Positions 50,036-57,544 of a DNA stretch of 64,000 nucleotides are shown here, one piece after another. The stretch comes from a virus. A program made the translations under genes and the position numbers. Each line of letters starts with the position of its first letter. Position 1 is the first letter of the stretch. Under the pieces are notes generated by a model that saw only the letters and a program-made list of their open reading frames with translations, was not told the DNA's origin and made no database searches. The stretch covers positions 22,605 through 86,604 of the IMG/VR virus record IMGVR_UViG_3300033148_005363; one strand, given 5' to 3'.

Positions 50036-50095
50036 CATGCCCACATAATACCGCGTGGGCAGGGGGAGTCAATAGTTATTTTCGACGATACGTCG
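50036..50095 (-). promoter_or_regulatory. repeated early promoter, copy 2, with CGACG-TAT-CGTCG palindrome
   Basis: TTGACT (50072-50067), 16-nt spacer, TATTAT (50050-50045), then GTGGGC and ATG (50038). The perfect 13-bp palindrome is at 50083-50095, ending 10 nt upstream of the -35. It is the best consensus match of the three copies. Confidence 0.75.
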
Positions 50096-50097
50096 AT

Positions 50098-50862
50098 TTA
50101 TTTATTCGGGGAGGGGAGCGGGGGTCCGGTGGTCGGGGTGGCCTCAGCCTCCCGCGCTGGCTGCTTGGCCAGCCACGCCTTGAATTCGCGGTCATGGCGA
50201 TCGAAGTCGATCCGCAGCCGACGCTCTGCCTCCTGCGCGTCCTTGGTCAGATACCGCTTCGCTGCCACCCCGAACACCCGCGATTGCAGGAGGGTCCAGA
50301 GGACGCGGACCACGCGGATGCAGTCGGCAGACCCCTTCACGGGAGCACCGTCACCCGCTACGTCCGGGATGTCTGAGCAGTCGATCCCCAGCCGTTCGCA
50401 GATCGCAGGCAGTTTGTGCCGCCCGCTACCACGCCAGTACCGCCCGATGTCGTCGTGCTTCACCAGGGGCCAGGTATCGAGGATCGGGCGCATGGCCACG
50501 AGCCGCTGCCACCCCTCCCCCAGCTCCCGGTCCAGGATAGGCACGTCGAAGCCGTAGACGTTCTGACCCACGAGGATGTCCGCACCCTCAAGGAACGAGA
50601 TGAACCGCGGCGCTACCTCCACAAGGGGCGGCTTGCCGCGTACCATCTCATCAGTGATCCCGTTGTGTGCGGACGCCTCTTCCTCGATCGGGATCCCGGG
50701 GTCCACCAACATCGAGGCGCGGTAGAGGACCTCCCCGCGCCGGAACTTCACCGCGGCGATCTGGCAGATCCGAGACTTCTCCAGGTCAAGCCCCGTAGTC
50801 TCCAGATCGAAGGCGCACCACGTCTCATCCCACCAGGGGGATCCGTCGAAGAGGTCAGCCAT
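50098..50862 (-). CDS. DnaQ-like 3'-5' exonuclease with altered active site
   Basis: 254 residues. Exo I FDLETTG (Asp19, Glu21), HNGIT, and exo II GQNVYGFDVPIL (Asp106) are clear. In exo III the aspartate is present (Asp180), but the position of the catalytic His in HxxxxD is Val175, so it is not a standard DEDDh enzyme. The C-terminal 60 residues are a charged helix and a Pro-rich end. It may act in DNA proofreading or trimming, or bind without cutting. Confidence 0.82.
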   Translation of the reverse strand: MADLFDGSPWWDETWCAFDLETTGLDLEKSRICQIAAVKFRRGEVLYRASMLVDPGIPIEEEASAHNGITDEMVRGKPPLVEVAPRFISFLEGADILVGQNVYGFDVPILDRELGEGWQRLVAMRPILDTWPLVKHDDIGRYWRGSGRHKLPAICERLGIDCSDIPDVAGDGAPVKGSADCIRVVRVLWTLLQSRVFGVAAKRYLTKDAQEAERRLRIDFDRHDREFKAWLAKQPAREAEATPTTGPPLPSPNK

Positions 50863-51184
50863 CGCTGGCCTCCCCCCGCGCTGGCCGGCGGAACTTCACC
50901 CCCGCGTCCGTCGGCTCGTAGTAGCAGAGCAGCTCCACCCCCATGAACACCGAGAACGTATCCCGGTACTCCTTGGCCAGCGCCCGGGCCATGGCCTTCG
51001 CCCTCGGGATCGGGGTGGGCTTCGTCGTCGCCTGCTGATCGGGGGCTCGCACCGTGCCGTGGAAGACGTGCCCCCTGGGCTTCGCTATGCTGGTTCGCTT
51101 GACGGGCCTCTTCACGCGCCGCTTGCGGACCACGGGGGTCCCTGCACGGACAGGCTGCGGAGTATCTCGTTGTCGTTCATCCAT
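50855..51184 (-). CDS. basic early protein, unknown
   Basis: 109 residues. The first ~60 are Arg/Lys/Pro-rich and likely disordered and nucleic-acid-binding (RKRRVKRPVKRTSIAKPRG); a helix-strand C-terminus follows. It overlaps the exonuclease start by 8 nt, so the two may work together. Confidence 0.6.
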   Translation of the reverse strand: MDERQRDTPQPVRAGTPVVRKRRVKRPVKRTSIAKPRGHVFHGTVRAPDQQATTKPTPIPRAKAMARALAKEYRDTFSVFMGVELLCYYEPTDAGVKFRRPARGEASDG

Positions 51185-51201
51185 CGTCGTCTCCTCTTCA
51201 G

Positions 51202-51642
51202 TTAGAACGGGTTGTCTCCGCCGTTGTTGGCGCTGTCGTCGTCGTCTTTCTTCGCCGCGTGCCCCGTGGCCGCGTTGCCTGACAGGAGGTCCTTGGACGC
51301 CGGTGCCGGCTTGGGCTTCGGTTTGGGTGCGACCTTGGCCGCGGGCTTCGGCTCAGGGGCCTTGGCGGTCTCCGGCTCGGGCTCCGGCTCGGGATCGTCC
51401 TCCCCGTTGCCGTCCCCCCCGATGGACTCCACAGTCGCAGTGTTGGTCATCGCGCTGGTGACCGTCACGCGGGCCATGTCCCGGGTGACCACGTACGCGA
51501 AGCCCTGGATCTCCGGCTGATCCCGCGCCCACCGCACAGCGTCCTGGGTGTTGCCTCCCAGGTCCGGGTGTTCCACCGGCACGCGGATCTTGCTCGTCTT
51601 GTGCTCCAACATCACCACCAACTTTCCGTAATTCTTGGCCAC
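51202..51642 (-). CDS. early protein with acidic SSB-like C-terminal tip
   Basis: 146 residues from a GTG with an AAGGAGG site. The N-terminal ~75 residues are compact (KLVVMLEHKTSKIRVPVEHP, GFAYVVTRDMARVTV). A long Glu/Pro/Lys linker follows. The last six residues, GGDNPF after an Asp run, resemble the acidic hydrophobic tip by which SSB proteins recruit partners. A DNA-replication accessory role is suggested. Confidence 0.6.
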   Translation of the reverse strand: MAKNYGKLVVMLEHKTSKIRVPVEHPDLGGNTQDAVRWARDQPEIQGFAYVVTRDMARVTVTSAMTNTATVESIGGDGNGEDDPEPEPEPETAKAPEPKPAAKVAPKPKPKPAPASKDLLSGNAATGHAAKKDDDDSANNGGDNPF

Positions 51643-51662
51643 CTTTGCACCTCCTTGGTTGC

Positions 51663-52625
51663 TTATTCGGCCATCAATACAGCGAAATCCTCCGGGACCT
51701 CGCGGATACGCTCACCGTCAAGGGTGCCATTCACGTCGCCAGCGGGGGCCTTCCCCCGTCCCCACTGCTTGAACCACATTGGGACGCCAGCCGCCTTGCA
51801 GACGTCCCGGATGCTACGCACCCAGCCGGGTTCAATGGGCCGCAGGCTCCCCGTCTCGCCTCCCACCAGCACCCAATCAATGGACGGGGCCTGCCGAAAT
51901 TCGCTGTCCCCTGGGCGCCCAACCGTCCTGACACCGCGGACGGCGATCTTCGGGAACAACGCGTGGGCCAGGATCACCGGCTCGATCTCCCTGAGCAGGG
52001 GCTCCAGTGACAGGACGCGGTGTGCCACCTCAGTATCATTCAGGAACCGCGCCCGTTCGTTGAGGGTCGCCGCGTTCTCCGCCGATGTCCCGAGCCAGAG
52101 GTTCGGGAGCGGGAACGATATCCGGCGCATCAGGCCGCCGCAGCCGTGCGAGCAAGGCTGCTCATCGCTGAGCCCCGCCGACCACGAGTCGAGCCCGCCG
52201 CAGTCCCGGCAGATCCCCAGGACATCGCCGTGCTGATCCCGCATCTCCCGCTCCTGATCCACCAACGCGTTCAGGAAGTCCCGCGCCCGCTGGATCCGCT
52301 TCGTGAGGACAATGAACGTATGCTGCGGGCAAACAGCGATCACCGCAAGGACCCGGCGAAGCACCGCATCAGGCACGTCCACGTGGAAAGGGTCCCCCAT
52401 GCTCGGCGCGAAGTACACCGTGGGCTTCTTGCGTTCGAGCGGCGCGGCGATCTTCGCTTCCTCGATCACCACAGAGAACTGATCGGGCTTGGGCGGATAC
52501 CCTGCGCGGCCTTGCAACCGATGAGCCATCTTCTTGGCGAAACAGAATTTACAGCCGTCCGAGACCTGGGTGCAGCCGTGCATCCAATTCCAGCTCGTTT
52601 TCCACCACTCGCTACCGTTAGACAT
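51663..52625 (-). CDS. DUF5131 (phage Gp37/Gp68) family protein
   Basis: 320 residues from the ATG at 52625 (AGGAGG site). WWKTSWNWMHGCTQVSDGCKFCFAKKMA near the start gives three cysteines in the C-x6-C-x2-C pattern of this family, which is related to radical-SAM folds. PTVYFAPSMGDPFHVDVP, an internal zinc-type insert (CRDCG...CSHGCG) and DWVLVGGETG also fit. Such genes are frequent in phages; the reaction is not known. Confidence 0.85.
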   Translation of the reverse strand: MSNGSEWWKTSWNWMHGCTQVSDGCKFCFAKKMAHRLQGRAGYPPKPDQFSVVIEEAKIAAPLERKKPTVYFAPSMGDPFHVDVPDAVLRRVLAVIAVCPQHTFIVLTKRIQRARDFLNALVDQEREMRDQHGDVLGICRDCGGLDSWSAGLSDEQPCSHGCGGLMRRISFPLPNLWLGTSAENAATLNERARFLNDTEVAHRVLSLEPLLREIEPVILAHALFPKIAVRGVRTVGRPGDSEFRQAPSIDWVLVGGETGSLRPIEPGWVRSIRDVCKAAGVPMWFKQWGRGKAPAGDVNGTLDGERIREVPEDFAVLMAE

Positions 52626-52986
52626 CGGGGTCCTCCTGTTGTTGTTTCGTGACTGCGAAACTAGACTCACAATGTCCGCAGATTGCTACACCGTCCTCTT
52701 CATCGTCCTCTGTGACAGCAACAGGTTTGCCGCAGTCAGGACACGCAACCGCCCTCCCCGACAAGGTGAGCCATCTCGCAATCGCACCTGGCTTGTAATC
52801 CGGGTTCACGCTCTCATAATACGCGTCCACTGCAGCCTTGATAATTGCGGAATCGCCACCGCTTAGGTGCCGTATTACGAAGACACACTCCTCCAGTGAC
52901 TCATATGCGTCCCCTAGGTGGTCAAGCAATCCGCACCCCGTGAACTGACCATCCGCCGTTGCAACGTGTAAATAACTTCCTGACAT
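52618..52986 (-). CDS. zinc-ribbon protein, unknown
   Basis: 122 residues. CPDCG (about 82-86) and CGHC (about 102-105) form a C-terminal ribbon; the N-terminal half is helical (LLDHLGDAYESLEECVFVIRHL). It overlaps the DUF5131 start by 8 nt. Confidence 0.6.
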   Translation of the reverse strand: MSGSYLHVATADGQFTGCGLLDHLGDAYESLEECVFVIRHLSGGDSAIIKAAVDAYYESVNPDYKPGAIARWLTLSGRAVACPDCGKPVAVTEDDEEDGVAICGHCESSFAVTKQQQEDPDV

Positions 52987-53001
52987 CGTCTCCCCCTGTC
53001 G

Positions 53002-53325
53002 TCAATCCTCGTCCAGGTTCACAAGGCTCGTACGCCCCGCCTCCCGGTCGAGGGTCCTATCCACTTCCGCCTGTACCGTCGAGGCCACAATGAGCCCCAG
53101 CCACTGCGGGATCACCACGTCGCGCCCCTCCAGGTGCGCGGTCACCATCTCCAGTACGGCATTGCGTCGCTTCCCACGGGTCTCGTCATCGACGAACGCG
53201 CCCACCTCGTCGGCCTGGTACGCACCGGCCTTGTAGAGCGCTGTGTCCAACTGAGCGGAGAACGAGGTCACCCACGATCGAGCGCGGGCGCGGGCCACGT
53301 CTTCCACCGTGCGAGGGTCAGTCAT
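53002..53325 (-). CDS. small helical protein, unknown
   Basis: 107 residues from the ATG at 53325, overlapping the upstream stop. Helical (VEDVARARARSWVTSFSAQLDTALYKAG, NAVLEMVTAHL). No motif is seen. Confidence 0.58.
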   Translation of the reverse strand: MTDPRTVEDVARARARSWVTSFSAQLDTALYKAGAYQADEVGAFVDDETRGKRRNAVLEMVTAHLEGRDVVIPQWLGLIVASTVQAEVDRTLDREAGRTSLVNLDED

Positions 53326-53590
53326 CGGACACGTCGCAACGCGGGACGGGCCACCTGAAACTGACGAAATCCCACTCTTTCGCTTGAAGCGCGGCCAGTC
53401 GGGCACGCTCAGCCTTGACCACCCGCTTCGCCGCCGCCATGGCCTCGGGGGTACTGGCGACCATCTCGAACATGATCTCCAGCGCCTCCATCATGGACAT
53501 TCCCTCAGCGGTTTTCCGAGTCCACCCGAAGCGATCAATGCATTCTTGGGGCGGGGGCCACGGGAGCCCGCTGGGACCGGGGACTTTCAT
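53318..53590 (-). CDS. small helical protein, unknown
   Basis: 90 residues from the ATG at 53590 (GGTGGA site). A Pro/Trp-rich start (PSGLPWPPPQECIDRFGW) is followed by a long Ala/Met-rich helix. It is part of a chain of overlapping genes. Confidence 0.58.
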   Translation of the reverse strand: MKVPGPSGLPWPPPQECIDRFGWTRKTAEGMSMMEALEIMFEMVASTPEAMAAAKRVVKAERARLAALQAKEWDFVSFRWPVPRCDVSDD

Positions 53591-53802
53591 GGTTCCACCC
53601 GCACGCAGCGGACCTTGATCCGTGGGCCAGGCCATGGGCCAGTCCTGGGCATGGCGTCCCAGCACTTCCGCCACTCAGAGCAGAACTCAGGCCCGCCCTG
53701 CCAACGGTTCCCGAACTCCTCCCGCTCGTGGGGCTCCGCGTGGTGGCAGGTCTTGCATTGCTCTAGATCTCCAGCTCGTTTGCATTGGACGAGGTCAGTC
53801 AT
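53587..53802 (-). CDS. small Cys/His-rich protein
   Basis: 71 residues from the ATG at 53802. CKTCHHAEPHE and nearby cysteines (FCSEWRKC) suggest a zinc-binding fold. Phage proteins of this type are common and unassigned. Confidence 0.58.
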   Translation of the reverse strand: MTDLVQCKRAGDLEQCKTCHHAEPHEREEFGNRWQGGPEFCSEWRKCWDAMPRTGPWPGPRIKVRCVRVEP

Positions 53803-54032
53803 CGTGGTCTCCACGTCGTCGGCTCATGCCCGAGAAACTCCACCAACTCGTCCCATCCGAACCCGCCGCGCTCTGCGATCCGGGATGCAGATTGTCCGCA
53901 GTGCCACTTTTCGTCGTATGCTCTCCACGCGTCCTCGTGCTCCCACCAGTCGATGAGACCTGGCGAACGATAGTCTGGAGAATGCGGCGGAACCCCCTGG
54001 TCTCCCTGGACTGGCGCAGTACGCTCGGGCAT
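53799..54032 (-). CDS. small protein, unknown
   Basis: 77 residues; the start at 54032 overlaps the upstream stop (TGATG) with a GAGGTGGAG site. Trp-rich (LIDWWEHEDAWRAYDEKWHCGQSA). No family is recognised. Confidence 0.57.
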   Translation of the reverse strand: MPERTAPVQGDQGVPPHSPDYRSPGLIDWWEHEDAWRAYDEKWHCGQSASRIAERGGFGWDELVEFLGHEPTTWRPR

Positions 54033-54406
54033 CACTCCACCTCGCAGCCCTCAAGCCGCTCCTCACAAACCGCCCATCTCCAGTTGTCCCGGTAGTCGTC
54101 AGCGCTGTACCTCCCCGGCCTGAACGACGCCGCGCCCACGCATGCCGTAAGCACAGCGGTCATGTCGTCGAAAAGCGCCTGCGCCTTGGCCCTGGTGCCC
54201 TTGGGCCAATGTTTCTCGCCGTCGTCATCTTCCAGTTGCTCCCACCCGAGGATTTTGGCCACGTCCCGCCATGCTCCATCCGAGTTGCCAAGCGGGCGTT
54301 TGCTGTCCACTGTCGGGACCGGATCATATAAGGCGTCCTCGTCCAACATGAAGTTCAACCGCCGCAGAATCTTGAGGTGCTCCTCTGTGACCACTACCGT
54401 TCTCAT
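54032..54406 (-). CDS. early protein, unknown
   Basis: 124 residues from the ATG at 54406, overlapping the upstream stop. Mixed helix/loop sequence (TEEHLKILRRLNFMLDEDALYDPVP, AQALFDDMTAVLTACVG). No family is recognised. Confidence 0.58.
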   Translation of the reverse strand: MRTVVVTEEHLKILRRLNFMLDEDALYDPVPTVDSKRPLGNSDGAWRDVAKILGWEQLEDDDGEKHWPKGTRAKAQALFDDMTAVLTACVGAASFRPGRYSADDYRDNWRWAVCEERLEGCEVE

Positions 54407-54984
54407 CACTCCCCCTCCTTGCAATCATCAAGAGCAGCCTCACAGGCCAACGCTCCTAAATCAATGCGCCACCGCTGTTTTGATGTCGGCTCTAGTTTGC
54501 CCGACTTCCTCCCCCCTCGCGAATTCCACCCGCCCGCGGGGGAGGACACTTTGCCGTCTTTTCGCATGCCTGCCTTGCGGTATATTGTGCCGCTGTGGAG
54601 AGTGCGGTCATGCTTCGCAATGCCCGTCACTGCCCCGCGTCTCGCAGCTTCCGCCCACCCGGCCCGGAGCACCGCGGACGCAGTGCCGTACGGCAGGCCG
54701 TCGTCGAGCACGAGCCGCGTGTTTTCTACCACCGCGCCGCCCTGGGGGAGTTTGCGGCAAACGGGACGCCCGAATAGCCCTGCGCCAACGGGCTCCAACG
54801 GGGCCGCACCGAAAAGACCGGCACCCATCCTGCGAACCACCACGGCGAAGAACGCACCCGGGGGTGGGTTGTCGAGGTAGTGCCCCGACTGCGCCATGTA
54901 CCCGCGAACGTCCTTTGCATACGGCTCCACGCGGATTTCAATCGGCATGTCTCCGAATCTGGCAGTGGGTGCAGGGTGCATCAT
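54406..54984 (-). CDS. XF1762/Mom-like GNAT acetyltransferase-fold protein
   Basis: 192 residues from the ATGATG at 54984. The pattern HYLDNPPPGAFFAVVVRRMGAG, GLFGRPVCRKL, ENTRLVLDDGLPYGTASAVLRAGWAEAARRG, LHSGTIYRKAGMRKDGKV and a late GGWNSRGGRK fits the phage/XF1762 N-acetyltransferase group. This is a GNAT-fold set that also resembles the Mu Mom DNA-modification family. The substrate is unknown. Confidence 0.72.
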   Translation of the reverse strand: MMHPAPTARFGDMPIEIRVEPYAKDVRGYMAQSGHYLDNPPPGAFFAVVVRRMGAGLFGAAPLEPVGAGLFGRPVCRKLPQGGAVVENTRLVLDDGLPYGTASAVLRAGWAEAARRGAVTGIAKHDRTLHSGTIYRKAGMRKDGKVSSPAGGWNSRGGRKSGKLEPTSKQRWRIDLGALACEAALDDCKEGE

Positions 54985-55262
54985 TTTGCCTCTTCGTAAG
55001 CATCCAGTTGTTCCTCGCAGGCCGCCCACTTCGTCGTCCACCAGGCTAGCGCCTCGACGCTCATCACGACGCAACCGCCCGTCGTCAACCGCTGGCACTC
55101 CTCCAGGGGGTCAGGCTGGCCCGGCGCGTCCGTCCAGAGCTGGACGCTTACGGGGTCCTGGATGTGGATCGGGGTTGAGCAGGAGAGCAGACCAACCAGC
55201 AACGCCACAACCATCATTCCCGTCCCCAGTCCTGCCAGGAATCCGTATCGGTACTCGCTCAT
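54981..55262 (-). CDS. putative small lipoprotein / membrane protein
   Basis: 93 residues from the ATG at 55262. A hydrophobic N-terminal helix (FLAGLGTGMMVVALLVG) ends in LLSC (Cys28), a lipobox-like site. Residues after it would face the periplasm, with a helical C-terminus (ALAWWTTKWAACEEQLDAYEE). Size and layout recall an outer spanin, but no inner partner is seen. Confidence 0.58.
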   Translation of the reverse strand: MSEYRYGFLAGLGTGMMVVALLVGLLSCSTPIHIQDPVSVQLWTDAPGQPDPLEECQRLTTGGCVVMSVEALAWWTTKWAACEEQLDAYEEAK

Positions 55263-55263
55263 C

Positions 55264-55548
55264 TCAGAACTCCGATGATGCAAAGAGAAGAGGGAACTCG
55301 ACCCCGCTCTTGACCAACGCATCCAATTCGTCCCTGAACGACCGCGGATACGGGGGCTCCTCGACGCCCTCGCCCACGTGGATCATGCGCTCCATGGCCG
55401 CGGCTGTCAGTTCTGCGGGCTCGTTCTCTACCTCGCTGGGATCCATGCCGCAATCCACGATGCAGTAGTGACGGTACCATTTTTGAGCCTCGCTCGCTGT
55501 CCCCGCTGCAACGTACTCCGTCACCTCGTTCATCCTGTAAACCTTCAC
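55264..55548 (-). CDS. small protein, unknown
   Basis: 94 residues from a GTG (GGAGG site). The N-terminus MKVYRMNEVTEYVAAGTASEAQKWYRHYCIV resembles small phage proteins that begin with a beta hairpin and helix. No function is assigned. Confidence 0.58.
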   Translation of the reverse strand: MKVYRMNEVTEYVAAGTASEAQKWYRHYCIVDCGMDPSEVENEPAELTAAAMERMIHVGEGVEEPPYPRSFRDELDALVKSGVEFPLLFASSEF

Positions 55549-55988
55549 CTCGGCCCCTCCTCGTAGTCTGACAGCGCGGAAGCGGGGACGAACTCGACGA
55601 CGGTGCCGCCGTGCTTCTTGGCGATCAGGGCAGCGTGGGCCTGGACACCAGTCACGCAGCGGGATCCAATCAGCGTAGGAATGAAGACTCCGGCGTCAAA
55701 AGCGTACCATCTCGCTCTGTCGTCATGTTTTTTCTTCACCGCGTACAGCCTTGTCTCCTCACCTCCAGCCAAAAGAGCGCCGAACTCCAGAGCGTCTTCT
55801 TTGGTCCAGAACAGCCCTCTCCGGACGGTATCTCCCTCCAGCGTCCCGTCGCCCATTACAGCCACACAGTAGCCGTCTGGTCCGACAGCACTGGTCTCCT
55901 GTCCCGTGGCCCTGCTGACGTAGATCTCACCTGCGCAAGGCCAATCGCTCTTGGCGATCTCGTTCCATGGCGTGTCGTAGATTCTCAC
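55545..55988 (-). CDS. early protein, unknown
   Basis: 147 residues from the GTG at 55988 (GGAGG site 6 nt away). Mixed alpha/beta with a basic loop (YAVKKKHDDRARWYAF). No family is recognised. Confidence 0.58.
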   Translation of the reverse strand: MRIYDTPWNEIAKSDWPCAGEIYVSRATGQETSAVGPDGYCVAVMGDGTLEGDTVRRGLFWTKEDALEFGALLAGGEETRLYAVKKKHDDRARWYAFDAGVFIPTLIGSRCVTGVQAHAALIAKKHGGTVVEFVPASALSDYEEGPR

Positions 55989-56024
55989 TCTCCACCTCCA
56001 ATCAAAATCCAATCAAAAAACCAA

Positions 56025-56267
56025 TCAGCACCAGTCCACCGTGGCCCTCGGGAAGAGGAGCTTGTACAGCGGCTCAATGTCCGCCCACCCGTGCGCCTCT
56101 TCGACCCCGATCCTGTCCTCGTCCTCTCCGAACGGGTCATCTTCGGCCCCTGGCTCCCTGATGCAGAATGACGTCCAGTCGTTATCCAAGACGATGACGA
56201 GTTTCTCTTCGTCGATCTCGCCTGACTTTACTTTTTCGTACAGCTCTTTGAGCGTGTTCAGCTTCAC
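56025..56267 (-). CDS. small acidic protein, unknown
   Basis: 80 residues from a GTG with a GGAGG site. A charged helix (LNTLKELYEKVKSGEIDEEKLVIVLDND), then an acidic loop. It may be an early regulatory protein; nothing is recognised. Confidence 0.57.
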   Translation of the reverse strand: MKLNTLKELYEKVKSGEIDEEKLVIVLDNDWTSFCIREPGAEDDPFGEDEDRIGVEEAHGWADIEPLYKLLFPRATVDWC

Positions 56268-56297
56268 TTCCCAACCTCCTCAATCAAAAAGCCCGCC

Positions 56298-56947
56298 TCA
56301 GCCAACATCGGTTCGCTCAAATAGCGGGACGCCAGAGCGACGAAACTGCTCCAGTATGTGCCATGATTTGTTTCGCACGAAACTCGTCGAGTCAACGCTA
56401 TCTGCTCCCCACTTCTCAGCAAGGCGCAGTCTGTCGAGCGTGCCGCACCGTCCTATGTGCGCTTTCATGCCGACGCCGTGTGCATACTTGATCCACTCCT
56501 CCGCGGTGCTCCACTTCCAGTCTTCGGTGCCTCCGATAAAGAGATGCGAAAACCGGCGAGGAGCCCGCGTGTTGGATATGTCCCTCGGAGTCATTCCGTC
56601 CTGCACAGCCAGCGCCAGGTTTTGTGCGGTGAGTAGTTCGCCAAACGCCCACGAAAGCGAGAAGTCTAGGGACTGCTTGCCCCTTGTCACAATGTCCGGG
56701 GCAACTATGAAATCAAGCGAGAGGCCGACTGCGTATGCTTTGGCTATCGTGGCCATGAACACGTCAGCCATAAACGGAAACCGCGTTGCCAACACTGGAA
56801 CGCTCCGTTGTCGAGGGCGCAGGAAAACTGCTTATGCGTCTTATCTGGGCCGAACTGCGACGAGGACGACGCCAACATGATCCCGAGATCGTACTTGCGG
56901 TACATCTCCAAATCCTTGCCGTAGGCGTTGCCTGAGTAAATCTTCAT
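56298..56947 (-). CDS. tRNA-guanine transglycosylase/DpdA-like protein, interrupted by a -1 frameshift
   Basis: It starts at ATG 56947 (GGAGG site): MKIYSGNAYGKDLEMYRKYDL, then CALDNGAFQCWQRGF. Near 56,775 the homologous continuation (PFMADVFMATIAKAYAVGLSLDFIVAPDIV, LAVQDGM, LFIGGTEDWKW, IGRCGTLDRL, GADSVDSTSF) is in the other frame, ending at 56298. A single missing C (TTTCCG for TTTCCCG) explains the break. DNGAF corresponds to the DSGGF of transglycosylases. The family exchanges guanine for 7-deazaguanine in tRNA (TGT) or DNA (DpdA). Joined length is about 216 residues. Confidence 0.7.
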
Positions 56948-57168
56948 CTCCCGGCCTCCTCAAGAGCAACCCCGCTCTCAGCCAACATCACCCGAACCTC
57001 CACCGTCGACATCCCGCCCCGAGCCGCAGCCCGCGCGAACCTCGCAGCCGCCGCATTCGCCTCAGCCCTGGCCCGCTTGCGACGGTGATGCCTGACCGCT
57101 ACCAGGATCCGGGCGGTCACGTCTACCGCGGTGGAGAGGAGGGCTAGGGCTGTTGCTGCGGTTGTCAT
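56944..57168 (-). CDS. small membrane-associated protein
   Basis: 74 residues. An N-terminal hydrophobic helix (ATALALLSTAVDVTARILVAV) is followed by a basic stretch (RHHRRKRARAEAN) and an amphipathic helix. Overlaps on both sides support it. Confidence 0.57.
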   Translation of the reverse strand: MTTAATALALLSTAVDVTARILVAVRHHRRKRARAEANAAAARFARAAARGGMSTVEVRVMLAESGVALEEAGR

Positions 57169-57356
57169 GGGCGTTTCTCGACGTCGGGCACATCCATCGC
57201 CGCACGTAGACTCGCCTGCTCAGCCTTGATTCTCGTTGTCTCATGTTCATTGAGCAACCGCAACACCGCGTCAAGGGTCAGACTTTCGCCGCTCAGATGG
57301 TCGTAGAAGTACGCCCCGAATTTGCCGATGTATATCTCGTATCTTGGATCGTTCAC
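57165..57356 (-). CDS. small protein, unknown
   Basis: 63 residues from a GTG (GGGAGG site). YEIYIGKFGAYFYDHLSGESLTLDAVLRLLNEHE is a beta hairpin plus helix, a form common in small phage early proteins. Confidence 0.58.
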   Translation of the reverse strand: MNDPRYEIYIGKFGAYFYDHLSGESLTLDAVLRLLNEHETTRIKAEQASLRAAMDVPDVEKRP

Positions 57357-57544
57357 TCCTCACCTCCCGATCCCGAGACTACGAAGACGCGCGACCAGCG
57401 CGACTGTTTCCCGAAGTCAATCTCCACCACGAGGGCGGGGTCAATCTCCCCCAGGTCGAGGCGGGGGCGGTTGTGGAGCCGCAGACAGCCCCAGTCGATA
57501 TCAAAGCGGACGCTAGGCCAGAGAGCGCAGAGGAGCTTATTCAT
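57353..57544 (-). CDS. small protein, unknown
   Basis: 63 residues from the ATG at 57544 (GGAGG site). The sequence (LLCALWPSVRFDIDWGCLRLHNRPRLDLGEIDPALVVEIDFG) is strand-rich. It overlaps both neighbours by 4-8 nt. Confidence 0.57.
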   Translation of the reverse strand: MNKLLCALWPSVRFDIDWGCLRLHNRPRLDLGEIDPALVVEIDFGKQSRWSRVFVVSGSGGEE

